Source of the DNA: Candidatus Wallbacteria bacterium
GTDB lineage: Bacteria > Muiribacteriota > JAQTZZ01
Assembly (NCBI GenBank): GCA_028687545.1
Contig: JAQTZZ010000006.1
Span: 1-64,000, forward strand
Reading direction: 5' to 3'
DNA length: 64,000 bases
The notes under the pieces were generated by a model, which searched no databases, was not told the DNA's origin, and saw only the letters and a program-made list of their open reading frames with translations. A program made the position numbers and the translations under genes. Position 1 is the stretch's first letter, and every line of letters begins with the position of its first letter. Shown one piece after another: positions 17,376 to 24,781 of this stretch.

Positions 17376-17615
17376 ATGAACAATGCCGATCTTTTAGCCA
17401 GGATCACGGTGGATCCAAAGGTAATGGTTGGAAAACCCATTATCCGGGGACTTAGAATCACAGTAGATCAGATTCTCAAAGCTCTGGCATCCGGAGTTAA
17501 AGCAGAAGAGTTGCTCGATGATTATCCTGAGCTTGAAAAGGAAGACATCCAGGCAGTTCTGTTATACGCTTCCGAAATTGTCAGCGAAGAACATATTTTT
17601 CGTTTAGCAAAATAA
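17376..17615 (+). CDS. DUF433 protein, antitoxin-like, without partner
   Basis: 79 residues. The phrase MVGKPIIRGLRITVDQILKA and the ending with DYPELEKEDIQAVLLYA are hallmarks of DUF433, a small DNA-binding family usually followed by a PIN-like DUF5615 toxin. AAGGT precedes the ATG. The expected toxin is absent: the next frame is a membrane protein of different base composition. Either an orphan antitoxin or a remnant of a lost module. Confidence 0.85.
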   Translation: MNNADLLARITVDPKVMVGKPIIRGLRITVDQILKALASGVKAEELLDDYPELEKEDIQAVLLYASEIVSEEHIFRLAK

Positions 17616-17640
17616 TTATTCCAACAATGCGGGAGCAACC

Positions 17641-18147
17641 TTGATTCTTCTTATTCTATCATGCAAAAAATTAGGGCTTATTGGTAAGCAATATCATTGG
17701 CAACCCGACATTACTAGATCAATCTTTGGCATTATGTATCTAATTTCTGGAGCATTTTTGACAATCCTTGGAGCTTTAAAATCATTAAGTTCATGTCTGT
17801 CAGGCCAACCCTTTTCTCTTTTACTATTTCGATCCTCATTTTTTATACTTGTTCTTTCTGTAATATGGCCCTTTGCATTCCAAATTTACGAGAGTGGAGA
17901 TGTTGATTGGGTGAGCTTTGCATCATTTTCAATAATCTTTATTCCATTTTTTCTGGCAGCATGTGGAGCAGGCATTCAAGGCTTATGGCTGAAATTACAA
18001 GTTTTCAGGGTAAAGCAGATTTATTTTTTTCAATGCTTAATTTTCTCTTCTTTCGTAATTCCAATGTTTAGCACGTTTCTTTTTTGGTTTATCGCCCAGA
18101 TCATTGAAAGTTATAAGTATTGGGGCTATGTAAGGTTGGATGCTTAA
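17641..18147 (+). CDS. AT-rich hypothetical membrane protein
   Basis: 168 residues from a TTG with GGGAG five bases upstream. Four hydrophobic segments ([66 protein letters not shown]) make it an integral membrane protein of unknown family. Base composition is clearly more AT-rich than the flanks, which suggests acquisition. It sits where the toxin of the DUF433 gene should be. Confidence 0.5.
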   Translation: MILLILSCKKLGLIGKQYHWQPDITRSIFGIMYLISGAFLTILGALKSLSSCLSGQPFSLLLFRSSFFILVLSVIWPFAFQIYESGDVDWVSFASFSIIFIPFFLAACGAGIQGLWLKLQVFRVKQIYFFQCLIFSSFVIPMFSTFLFWFIAQIIESYKYWGYVRLDA

Positions 18148-18267
18148 AAAAATGAATGTCTAGCCAATTAGTGTTAGCAAACCATTGTGCACTAATCATC
18201 TAATTTGCTCAAAACGAGTAAGCAGCTTAACTTGTGATAAAATAGGGAAAAACAGGCAGGCGGATTT

Positions 18268-18749
18268 ATGAAAAAAGATATTATCGTAAAATTAATGAAG
18301 TCCTTTGAAAGTGCTGCGTATGAAGAGAATGGCACAGAATACTGGCTGGCGCGTGAACTTCAGATATTGCTTGAGTACACTGAATGGAGAAATTTCCAGC
18401 AGGTAATCGAAAAAGCGAAGACTGCTTGTAAAACCTCCAACCAGGCGGTGTCTGATCATTTTGTTGACGTCAACAAAACGATCCAGATGCCCAAGGGAGC
18501 GGAAAAGGAAGTAGATGATTTAGTTTTAAGCCGCTATGCCTGCTATTTGATAGCCCATTCAATGTCAAAAAAGATAATCTTCAGGGTGAAATTCAAATAA
18601 CCGATGAACACGTTAAAAACAACAGTGATGTCCGGGATCTTCTTGCTAAAAGCGGGATCAAACCCGAAGAGTTGCCGCCAGAAGAGGATGTAAAAAAACT
18701 TGAGAGAAGAGTGAAGGCGGAAGATAAGAAACTGTTGAAGAAAAAATAG
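18268..18749 (+). pseudogene. Broken dinD-like gene (internal deletion and frameshift)
   Basis: The first frame (18268-18600) encodes a DinD-like N-terminus: YWLARELQILLEYTEWRNFQ, DLVLSRYACYLIA. The C-terminal part continues in another frame from about 18567: DNLQGEIQITDEHVKNN, then GIKPEELPPEEDVKKLERRV, to a TAG at 18749. DinD proteins are about 280 residues; here roughly 100 N-terminal and 60 C-terminal residues remain and the middle is missing. So the gene is most likely dead. Ribosome site GGCAGG precedes the first ATG. Confidence 0.8.
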
Positions 18750-18758
18750 GAGAGGCAC

Positions 18759-19349
18759 ATGTCTGAAAAAATCCTGATCAAGAAATACGAAAACCGCAGG
18801 TTATACAGCGTGGCGGAAAAGCGCTATGTATCGCTGGAGGAGATCCGGAAGCTAGTGGCTGCAGGGCATGATGTGGAAGTGATTGACCATAAAAGCGGGG
18901 AAGACATCACGCATCAGATCCTGTTCCAGGTGCTGCTTGAGACAGAGAGCGATAAGATTTCCACGCTGCCGGTGTTTTTTCTCAAGTTCCTGATTTCATC
19001 TTCGCCTGCCATGCTGACAGACTATTTCGGGAGCTTCTTCGAAAACCAGCTTTCTCTTTATCAGGGGAACCGCGAGGAATATCAGAGGTTTCTGAACCAG
19101 TTTTCCGAGTCATTCCTGAACTTCAACCCTGGCGCGTTCCCCAATCCCTTCGCTTCCCTGATGAACCAGAATCCATTTTTCACTACAGGGAAAAAATCTA
19201 AACCTGAGCCTGAGAAAAAGCCAGAACCTCCCGCAGAGCCGCTGCCAGCCGATGACGTTGATGATGACGACGATGTGAACGAGTTGCGGGATATGCTTAA
19301 AAAGCTTTCCAAAAAAGTGGACAAGCTGGAAAAGAAGAAGAAGCGATAA
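18759..19349 (+). CDS. phaR: Polyhydroxyalkanoate synthesis regulator PhaR-like
   Basis: 196 residues, GGAG before the ATG. Residues 4-65 (KILIKKYENRRLYSVAEKRY, SLEEIRKLVAAGHDVEVID) are the PHA-accumulation regulator DNA-binding domain, followed by ITHQILFQVLLE. The rest is a linker rich in Pro/Lys/Glu and a C-terminal acidic then lysine coiled coil. In Proteobacteria PhaR binds both PHA granules and the phasin promoter, releasing expression when polymer is made. First gene of the PHA cluster; element A and a terminator separate it from the next gene. Confidence 0.9.
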   Translation: MSEKILIKKYENRRLYSVAEKRYVSLEEIRKLVAAGHDVEVIDHKSGEDITHQILFQVLLETESDKISTLPVFFLKFLISSSPAMLTDYFGSFFENQLSLYQGNREEYQRFLNQFSESFLNFNPGAFPNPFASLMNQNPFFTTGKKSKPEPEKKPEPPAEPLPADDVDDDDDVNELRDMLKKLSKKVDKLEKKKKR

Positions 19350-19372
19350 GAATCGGAAATAAGCCAAATCAT

Positions 19373-19548
19373 CATGCTCACGGAACTGGCTCCTTCGGAG
19401 GAGTTCAAAGGCGTTGTCGAAAACTTTGCTAGAAGCACCAACCCGCTGAGGCTGGCCGAGGCATTCGCAACCGAAGATAAGTGAAGTCCTGCAGCCGGGG
19501 CTGGCTGCAGGACGAAACGACCGGAGAAGGAGCAGTTCTGCGAGCATG
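19373..19548 (+). ncRNA. Structured repeat element, copy A
   Basis: The gap 19350-19763 holds this element and a terminator. The closing stem pairs 19373-19396 with 19526-19548 (about 21 pairs, one bulge, one wobble). Inside, GGAGGAGTTCAAAGGCGTTG near the 5' side and CGAAACGACCGGAG at the 3' side match copies at 22512 and 29724, as does CCGAAGATAAGTG. A second hairpin, TCCTGCAGCC against GGCTGGCTGCAGGA, precedes the 3' conserved block. Closing-stem sequence differs from the other copies while pairing is kept. Strand is assigned from the common orientation of the conserved core. Confidence 0.7.
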
Positions 19549-19617
19549 TATAACTGGAAGTAATTTTCAGGCAAATCCATTTTTCGGAGCATAATTTAAC
19601 CTTGTATTGAGACACGC

Positions 19618-19642
19618 AAAGGCCCTAACCACGGGCCTTTTT
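19618..19642 (+). terminator. Terminator between phaR and phaE-like gene
   Basis: AAAGGCCC, loop TAACCAC, GGGCCTTTTT. It ends the phaR transcript, which includes element A as its 3' untranslated region. Confidence 0.8.
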
Positions 19643-19763
19643 GGATTATGCTGCGATGCGGTATCTGGTAAAATGTCGCAATGCAATAAAATATTCTTGA
19701 CAAACGATTTAATTCCGATAATAATGGAGAAAATGAAATGCTGCGATGCAGCACGGAGGAAAA

Positions 19764-20123
19764 ATGGAAATGATGAAAGACTGGATGGAAACCTGGGAAA
19801 AAAATACGGCAGCCTGGGTGGACGAACTGACTAAGAGCCAGAACTTTGTGAAGAACTATCTGAAGACTTACGAACCGGCTCTGACGGTTTCCAAAAATTT
19901 CAGGGAGACCCAGGAGAAGTTTTATGAACTGACTGGAATTCCTTCCAGAGAGGATATCTTCAGAGTGATGCAGAAACTCCAGGATGTTGAAACAAAGATC
20001 TCTGATGTCTGCGAGAAACTGGACAGCATAGAGGAGAAAATAGTCAGAATCGAAAAGACGGACAGAACCCCGAAAACAGTGAAGAGCACCAAGACCGCAG
20101 GAACCAGCAGGCAGAAAGCCTGA
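19764..20123 (+). CDS. PhaE-like / phasin-like granule protein
   Basis: 119 residues, GGAGG just before the first ATG (two more ATGs lie 2 and 3 codons later). Helical, with WMETWEKNTAAWVDELTKS near the N-terminus and a coiled coil (LQDVETKISDVCEKLDSIEE) before a basic Lys/Thr/Arg tail. The stretch NFRETQEKFYELTGIPSREDI resembles the C-terminal part of PhaE, the non-catalytic subunit of class III PHA synthase, but the protein is far shorter than typical PhaE. Probably needed for PhaC activity or granule attachment. The gene at 22687 encodes a related protein. Confidence 0.65.
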   Translation: MEMMKDWMETWEKNTAAWVDELTKSQNFVKNYLKTYEPALTVSKNFRETQEKFYELTGIPSREDIFRVMQKLQDVETKISDVCEKLDSIEEKIVRIEKTDRTPKTVKSTKTAGTSRQKA

Positions 20124-20139
20124 AATCATAGGAGGAACC

Positions 20140-20427
20140 ATGAAAAACTTTTTCTTCAACAACGAATTCATTGAGCTGAGCAGAAAGAACCTGGATTTCA
20201 CCCTTGACCTGATGAAGAACGGAGCAGAGAGCAATCAGAAGAACGCCAAGAAAATGCTTGAGGAGTATTTCAGCTATCTGACCGGCAACATCGACTTCGT
20301 GACAAAAAACTACCAGGAAGCCCTGAAAACCAATCAGGAAATCGCCACCATCTACCGCGAGAATCTCAACAAAGTATGGGAAATGACAAAAAAGGCCACA
20401 GAGCCGCCCCAGAAGAACGAGAAGTAA
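20140..20427 (+). CDS. Phasin-like small helical protein
   Basis: 95 residues, AGGAGG seven bases before the ATG, 16 bases after the previous gene. Predicted all-helical and amphipathic: FIELSRKNLDFTLDLMKNG, then LTGNIDFVTKNYQEALKTNQ, typical of phasins that coat PHA granules. Charged C-terminus KNEK. Function assigned mainly from context in the PHA cluster. Confidence 0.65.
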   Translation: MKNFFFNNEFIELSRKNLDFTLDLMKNGAESNQKNAKKMLEEYFSYLTGNIDFVTKNYQEALKTNQEIATIYRENLNKVWEMTKKATEPPQKNEK

Positions 20428-20494
20428 AAAATCAGGTGAAAGCGGAGGCCGGGATCTCCCAGCCTCTGCTGACACCTCCAGAAAGAAGGACCAG

Positions 20495-21625
20495 ATGGAT
20501 CCAAAAGAAAAAAATCTTGAAGCGCACCTGGACCAGTGTTTTCTGGCAGGCAAAGGGCTGCTGGAGCACATCGCAAAATGGAAGATCGACAATCTGTCTG
20601 AAATTAAGGACTGCTGCACAAAATCTGCCGGAAATGACCCACACACCGGTACTGGACTGCTTTATGAAACACCGAATTCGACAATTTACAGGGAAGGGAC
20701 TTTCCGTCTTCTCAAATACAACCCAAACCCCAGACTCTCTACCCCCCTTCTAATTGTCCCTTCCCTGATTAACAGATATTACATCCTGGATCTGATGCAG
20801 GGTAATTCGCTGATCGAGTACCTGACACAGGCTGGATTCTCCGTCTATCTTCTGGACTGGGGAATCCCGGGCAGAGAACAGGATCATCTCAGTTTCGAGC
20901 ATTACATCAATAAATGGATCAGAAGGGCAGTCACCCAGGTGCTCAGAGATTCCGGCGAGCCGTCCTGCGCTTTGCTTGGATACTGCATGGGAGGCACCAT
21001 GGCTGCCTGTTACGCGGCAGCAGACCAGAAGCGCATCAATGCCCTGATCTCACTGGCAGCGCCCTATGATTTCTCCGGCGACGATCCGCTTTCCCTGCTG
21101 GCGAGGAACATGGATCTGGACAAACTCGTGGATAGCAGAGGATACATTCCGGCCGAACTTCTGCAGGCCGGGTTTCTGATGGCTCAGCCTCTATCTCCGC
21201 TGCAGAAAGCCAGATCGCTCTATGACAACAATGACGATGCCAGGAAAAATGATGTATTCCTGCACCTGGAGCGCTGGCTGTCGGACAATGTGCCTTTTCC
21301 CAAGGAAGCCTACCGTCAGTATATAAGGGAATTTTACCGGGAAAACAATCTGATTTCCGGGAAATTCAGCCTGAATGGCAGGAAAATCAAATTGTCGGAC
21401 ATTAAAGCCCCAGTGCTTTCCGTGATCGCGACCCGCGATTCCATAGTGCCGGCTAAGGCTTCGCTTGCTTTGAACGAAGCTGTTTCAGGCACTGCCGAAA
21501 CCATCGAGATCGACGCCGGCCATATCGGGATCGTGATGGGCAGGAAGGCGAAGGAAGCGTGGATGGGAATGACGATGTGGCTGACAAAAGCCTGGGAGAA
21601 AGGTTCGAGGTACAATCCAGGATAA
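20495..21625 (+). CDS. phaC: Class III poly(3-hydroxyalkanoate) synthase catalytic subunit
   Basis: 376 residues, the usual size of class III PhaC. The lipase-like box is LGYCMGG with nucleophile Cys164, the acid is Asp in ATRDSIVPAK and the His is in DAGHIGIVMG. LLIVPSLINRYYILDL is a PhaC hallmark. It joins (R)-3-hydroxyacyl-CoA units into polyester at the granule surface and normally needs PhaE. Ribosome site GAAGGA. About 70 residues at the N-terminus are divergent. Two tandem hairpins separate it from phaB. Confidence 0.93.
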   Translation: MDPKEKNLEAHLDQCFLAGKGLLEHIAKWKIDNLSEIKDCCTKSAGNDPHTGTGLLYETPNSTIYREGTFRLLKYNPNPRLSTPLLIVPSLINRYYILDLMQGNSLIEYLTQAGFSVYLLDWGIPGREQDHLSFEHYINKWIRRAVTQVLRDSGEPSCALLGYCMGGTMAACYAAADQKRINALISLAAPYDFSGDDPLSLLARNMDLDKLVDSRGYIPAELLQAGFLMAQPLSPLQKARSLYDNNDDARKNDVFLHLERWLSDNVPFPKEAYRQYIREFYRENNLISGKFSLNGRKIKLSDIKAPVLSVIATRDSIVPAKASLALNEAVSGTAETIEIDAGHIGIVMGRKAKEAWMGMTMWLTKAWEKGSRYNPG

Positions 21626-21636
21626 ATGATCCATAG

Positions 21637-21675
21637 GGGCAAGGCTCGCCCTTGCCCGTCCGACGAATGTCGGAC
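21637..21675. repeat. Tandem hairpins between phaC and phaB
   Basis: GGGCAAGG/CCTTGCCC (21637-21657) directly followed by GTCCGAC/GTCGGAC (21658-21675). No T-run, so they may be attenuator or mRNA-processing hairpins rather than a terminator; phaB keeps its own ribosome site. Confidence 0.5.
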
Positions 21676-21712
21676 CTGTGCATAACCAAACCAAAACATC
21701 CAGGAGGATAAC

Positions 21713-22453
21713 ATGAGATTGAAAGACAAGACCGCCATCATCACAGGAGGAGCCCGCGGAATCGGAAAAGCGATTGCTGCCACATTTCTGCGCGAAGGCG
21801 CGAAAGTTGCCATCTTCGACCTTAATGAGGCCGATGCTAATGCCTTCAAACAGGAATTCCCGCAGTATGCGGACAGGATTCATTTCGAGCAGGTGAATGT
21901 TACGGAATATCCGTTAATGGAACAGGCGGTTGGGCGCGTGATCAGCAAATACGGGGCAGTCGACGTGATGATCTGCAATGCAGGTATCACCAGGGACGCC
22001 ATGACCCATAAGATGACCGAAGATCAGTTTGACCTGGTAGTGGACGTGAATCTCAAGGGAGCCTATAATTCCGCGAGGTCAGTCGTGGACAAGATGAGAG
22101 ATCAGAATCGCGGCAAGATCATTTTCACTTCATCCGTGGTCGGCGAATACGGCAATGTCGGACAGGCCAATTACGCGGCAAGCAAAGCCGGGATCATCGG
22201 CATGGCCAAATCCATGGCCAAGGAACTGGCCAGGAAGAATGTCTGTGTGAACGTGGTGGCTCCTGGCTACACCAACACTGAAATGATGAAGACTGTTCCT
22301 GAGAAGGTTCTCTCAGGGATCAGGGATAAAACTCCGATGGGTCGTCTGGCAGAGCCGGACGAGATCGCCAACGCCTTTTTATTCTTGGCATCCGACGAGT
22401 CGAACTATATTACCGGGCACGTTCTTTCAGTAAACGGCGGGCTGACACTGTAA
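21713..22453 (+). CDS. phaB: Acetoacetyl-CoA / 3-oxoacyl-ACP reductase (SDR)
   Basis: 246 residues, AGGAGG before the ATG. Classical short-chain dehydrogenase: NADP-binding TGGARGIGKA, CNAGITRD, catalytic Ser in SSVVGEYG and Tyr/Lys in YAASKAG, end SVNGGLTL. By sequence it could equally be FabG; its place between phaC and the second granule-gene pair favours the PhaB role of making (R)-3-hydroxybutyryl-CoA. No thiolase (phaA) is in the window, so that step is encoded elsewhere. Confidence 0.9.
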   Translation: MRLKDKTAIITGGARGIGKAIAATFLREGAKVAIFDLNEADANAFKQEFPQYADRIHFEQVNVTEYPLMEQAVGRVISKYGAVDVMICNAGITRDAMTHKMTEDQFDLVVDVNLKGAYNSARSVVDKMRDQNRGKIIFTSSVVGEYGNVGQANYAASKAGIIGMAKSMAKELARKNVCVNVVAPGYTNTEMMKTVPEKVLSGIRDKTPMGRLAEPDEIANAFLFLASDESNYITGHVLSVNGGLTL

Positions 22454-22472
22454 TTCAGAACGATTTTGATAC

Positions 22473-22505
22473 AGGTACACTCGACCGAGTGTACCTGCTT
22501 TTTAG
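22473..22505 (+). terminator. Terminator after phaB
   Basis: AGGTACACTCG then CGAGTGTACCT around a tight loop, followed by GCTTTTTAG. An 11-bp arm pair, just upstream of element B. Confidence 0.7.
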
Positions 22506-22511
22506 TAATGA

Positions 22512-22632
22512 ATATAAGCTATGGACTGATTCCTGCGGAGGCGTTCAAAGGCGTTGCTGAATATCCTGTATGAGGCAGAATCAAGTTCGCAGCCGAAGAC
22601 AGCCACAGCAGGATTCAGTCCATAGTTTATGT
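22512..22632 (+). ncRNA. Structured repeat element, copy B (short form)
   Basis: Closing stem 22512-22536 with 22608-22632: 25 positions, 24 paired counting two G-T wobbles. Inside, TCCTGCGGAGGCGTTCAAAG and GGCGTTGCTGAA, GAATCA and GCAGCCGAAGA match copies A and C. It lacks the second hairpin and the ACGACCGGAG block of A and C, so the 3' half is deleted or this is a minimal form. It ends 54 bases before the ATG of the next granule gene and could sit in its 5' leader. Confidence 0.7.
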
Positions 22633-22686
22633 GGCTTTCTGAGAAAAACAAAAAATGATAGAATTGAATTAAAAAAGGAAAAATCG

Positions 22687-23082
22687 ATGTTCAATCCGAT
22701 GTTAGATGAATTCCAGAAGCAATGGGAAAAAATGATGCTGGAGTGGTTTGAGAAGACCATGAACAGCCCTGAATTCCTGAAATCCATGGGAAATTCATTC
22801 GAAGGGGCGTTCAATTCCAAGGCAGTACTTGATGAATGCAAGGCCAGGATGCTGAAATCCATGTCCCTGCCCAGCGAAGAATCAATCGGCAAGCTGGGAA
22901 CATACATTTTGCGGATGGATTCAAAGCTTCTGGATCTCGAGGACAGACTGGAAGAACTGAAGCAGGATCTTGTGGAAGTGAAAAGATTGGTGAGACCGGA
23001 AAAGCAACCCTGTCCGGCCAGATCCGCCGGAAATTCTAAAACATCAGCCAAGACCAGGAAAGCGAGCCGAAAAAATGCCTGA
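22687..23082 (+). CDS. PhaE-like / phasin-like granule protein, second copy
   Basis: 131 residues from the ATG at 22687 (AAGGA upstream); longer in-frame starts run into element B. Pattern parallels the protein at 19764: MLDEFQKQWEKMMLEWFEKT, then LPSEESIGKLGTYILRMDSK, a coiled coil LEDRLEELKQDLVEVKRL and a basic Ser/Lys/Arg tail. The last 8 bases overlap the start of the second phaC, so the two form a coupled pair, like phaE-phaC. Confidence 0.6.
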   Translation: MFNPMLDEFQKQWEKMMLEWFEKTMNSPEFLKSMGNSFEGAFNSKAVLDECKARMLKSMSLPSEESIGKLGTYILRMDSKLLDLEDRLEELKQDLVEVKRLVRPEKQPCPARSAGNSKTSAKTRKASRKNA

Positions 23083-24157
23083 AATCCAGCTGGAAGAACT
23101 GCAGAAAAAATGCAATGATTTCTGGAAAGTGCTGGCTGCCTGCAATTATTCAAACGATGCCGAAAAGGAGAAAGCTTTCTGTGAGCTCGGGATCAGCCCG
23201 ACACCCAGGAAAACTCTCTATCAGGAAAACAGCCTCTGCGTGTATCATTATGAATCTCTTAATCCCACCGGGCTTCCGCTCTTGATCGTACCGTCGCTCA
23301 TCAACCGAAACTATATTCTGGACCTGCTGTCCGGGCACAGCGTGATTCAGGCCCTGGTCAATTCGGGAGTTTCCTGCTACCTGATCGACTGGGGCACTCC
23401 AGGAGTGGAACATGCTGAAATCACGCTTGACGACTATCTCGACACATATATCCACAGGGCAGTGAAAAGGGTTTTGAGGCATTCGGGCAAGTCCAGGCTG
23501 CATCTGATGGGACAATGCATCGGCGGGATCATGGCTTCAATTTATGCAGCCAAGTATAGTAAAGACAGCCTGCTGGCTTCCCTGACTCTGCTGACAACAC
23601 CTATAAACATGGAACATGGAGGCAAACTCTCGCTCTGGATGGATCCGAGACATTTCAACCTGGACTTGACAATCAATTCCTTCAAGCGGCAGGGATTTGT
23701 TCCGCCTGAAGTCCTGCACTCAGGGTTTCCCTTTCTGGACGTGAAAATGATGTTTGATAAATACAGGAATCTGTTCAATTTTTCCGATAACGCGGCTTTT
23801 GTGCAGCTTTATCGAGCCCTGGACTTCTGGTCACGGGACAACGTACCCTTCCCCTGCGAAGTATTGAGGAAGTTTATCCGTGAAATCTACCAGAAAAACA
23901 GCTTTTACCATGAACAGATGGAAATCGGGGGGCAGAAAACCGGTCCATCCTTTATCAATATACCTGTGCACAACCTGATTGCCAGATACGATCATGTGAT
24001 GCCTGTAGAAGCTTCAGCAGGCTGGCGCAAAAATGGTCATCCCAAAGACCGGGAAACAATTTATGACGGCGGGCATGTCACGATCATCGCCGGACTGCCG
24101 CTGAGATTCCAGGTCTATCAGGATCTGGTCGGGTTTTTCAAGACAACAGGTGATTGA
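23075..24157 (+). CDS. Second class III PHA synthase-like protein
   Basis: 360 residues. Keeps the full catalytic set: nucleophile Cys148 in MGQCIGG, acid in IARYDHVMP, His in DGGHVTIIAG, and the family stretch LLIVPSLINRNYILDL. It is a diverged paralogue of the protein at 20495, so the organism has two synthases with separate small partners; different chain-length specificity or different granule populations are possible. Start overlaps the partner gene by 8 bases. Confidence 0.88.
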   Translation: MPEIQLEELQKKCNDFWKVLAACNYSNDAEKEKAFCELGISPTPRKTLYQENSLCVYHYESLNPTGLPLLIVPSLINRNYILDLLSGHSVIQALVNSGVSCYLIDWGTPGVEHAEITLDDYLDTYIHRAVKRVLRHSGKSRLHLMGQCIGGIMASIYAAKYSKDSLLASLTLLTTPINMEHGGKLSLWMDPRHFNLDLTINSFKRQGFVPPEVLHSGFPFLDVKMMFDKYRNLFNFSDNAAFVQLYRALDFWSRDNVPFPCEVLRKFIREIYQKNSFYHEQMEIGGQKTGPSFINIPVHNLIARYDHVMPVEASAGWRKNGHPKDRETIYDGGHVTIIAGLPLRFQVYQDLVGFFKTTGD

Positions 24158-24158
24158 G

Positions 24159-24240
24159 TTAATAAGTTTATAAGTTTGTAAGAGGAGAAGAAAATCTTTT
24201 TCCGACTTACAAACTTACACTCATACAATCTTACCAACTT
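24159..24240. repeat. Long palindromic repeat, family 2 copy a
   Basis: Contains TAAGTTTGTAAG (24171-24182) and its complement CTTACAAACTTA (24206-24217), flanked by further related pieces (AAGTTTATAAG, CAATCTTACCAACTT). Its reverse complement aligns with the element at 54665-54746. Possibly a miniature inverted-repeat transposable element. Confidence 0.6.
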
Positions 24241-24288
24241 CTATTATGAAGATAAGTTCTTTTTGCAGTGCACAATTTTCACTGCTCC

Positions 24289-24317
24289 TTGACAAACAAG
24301 TATTTAGGTACTAAAAT
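24289..24317 (+). promoter_or_regulatory. rrf2 promoter with AGTA-N6-TACT operator
   Basis: TTGACA (24289-24294), 17-base spacer, TAAAAT (24312-24317). The inverted repeat AGTA-N6-TACT (24299-24312) lies in the spacer and touches the first base of the -10 box, exactly as in the hcp promoter. Implies autoregulation. Confidence 0.8.
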
Positions 24318-24335
24318 TAGCATTGAGGAGACAGC

Positions 24336-24737
24336 ATGGCTAAATTTATCCAGTTGTCAGAAGCAACGTATCTCGCTATCCACTCACTGGCATTACTTGT
24401 CCGCAGCAGGCAATTGCTGAATGTTAAAAAAATGGCGGAAATGACCGGATCATCTGAATTCCATCTCTCCAAAGTAATGCAGTTGTTGGAAAAAGGACGT
24501 CTTGTTAAGTCGGTGCGCGGTCCGAAAGGTGGTTTTACCCTGTCTGTGGAACCCCAACAAATAACTCTGCTTTCAGTCTATGAAATGATTGAAGGAAAAC
24601 TCACTCCTGAAGATTGCCCGTTCGGCAAGTCCGAATGTCCATTTGGAAATTGTCTGCTTGGTGCTGCCATGACCAGACTGGCTAAAAACTTCCAGAAATT
24701 TCTGAAAAAAACCACACTGGCGGATTTGGCTGAATAA
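24336..24737 (+). CDS. Rrf2-family Fe-S transcription regulator
   Basis: 133 residues, GAGGAG before the ATG. Winged helix-turn-helix at 5-75 (NVKKMAEMTGSSEFHLSKVM, SVRGPKGGF), then Cys94, Cys101 and Cys106 in CPFGKSECPFGNC, the cluster-binding triad seen in NsrR/IscR-type Rrf2 proteins. NsrR senses NO through such a cluster and represses hcp in many bacteria. Shared operators at its own promoter and at hcp make it the likely NO or redox sensor for hcp here. First gene of an apparent operon with a ferredoxin and a VOC protein. Confidence 0.9.
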   Translation: MAKFIQLSEATYLAIHSLALLVRSRQLLNVKKMAEMTGSSEFHLSKVMQLLEKGRLVKSVRGPKGGFTLSVEPQQITLLSVYEMIEGKLTPEDCPFGKSECPFGNCLLGAAMTRLAKNFQKFLKKTTLADLAE

Positions 24738-24781
24738 AGTGGTGGAATTCATCCGGAACCTGCTTAAATAGGAGGACCAAA

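Noticed and set aside
17321-17455. Short + frame beginning MENLPESLYDLLKHKK before the DUF433 gene
   Set aside because: It has a GGAG upstream but overlaps DUF433 in another frame and its second half is the shifted DUF433 sequence; not supported as a gene.
20044-20646. Minus-strand frame of 200 codons across the phasin region
   Set aside because: Antisense to three well-supported genes with ribosome sites; composition is that of a shadow frame.
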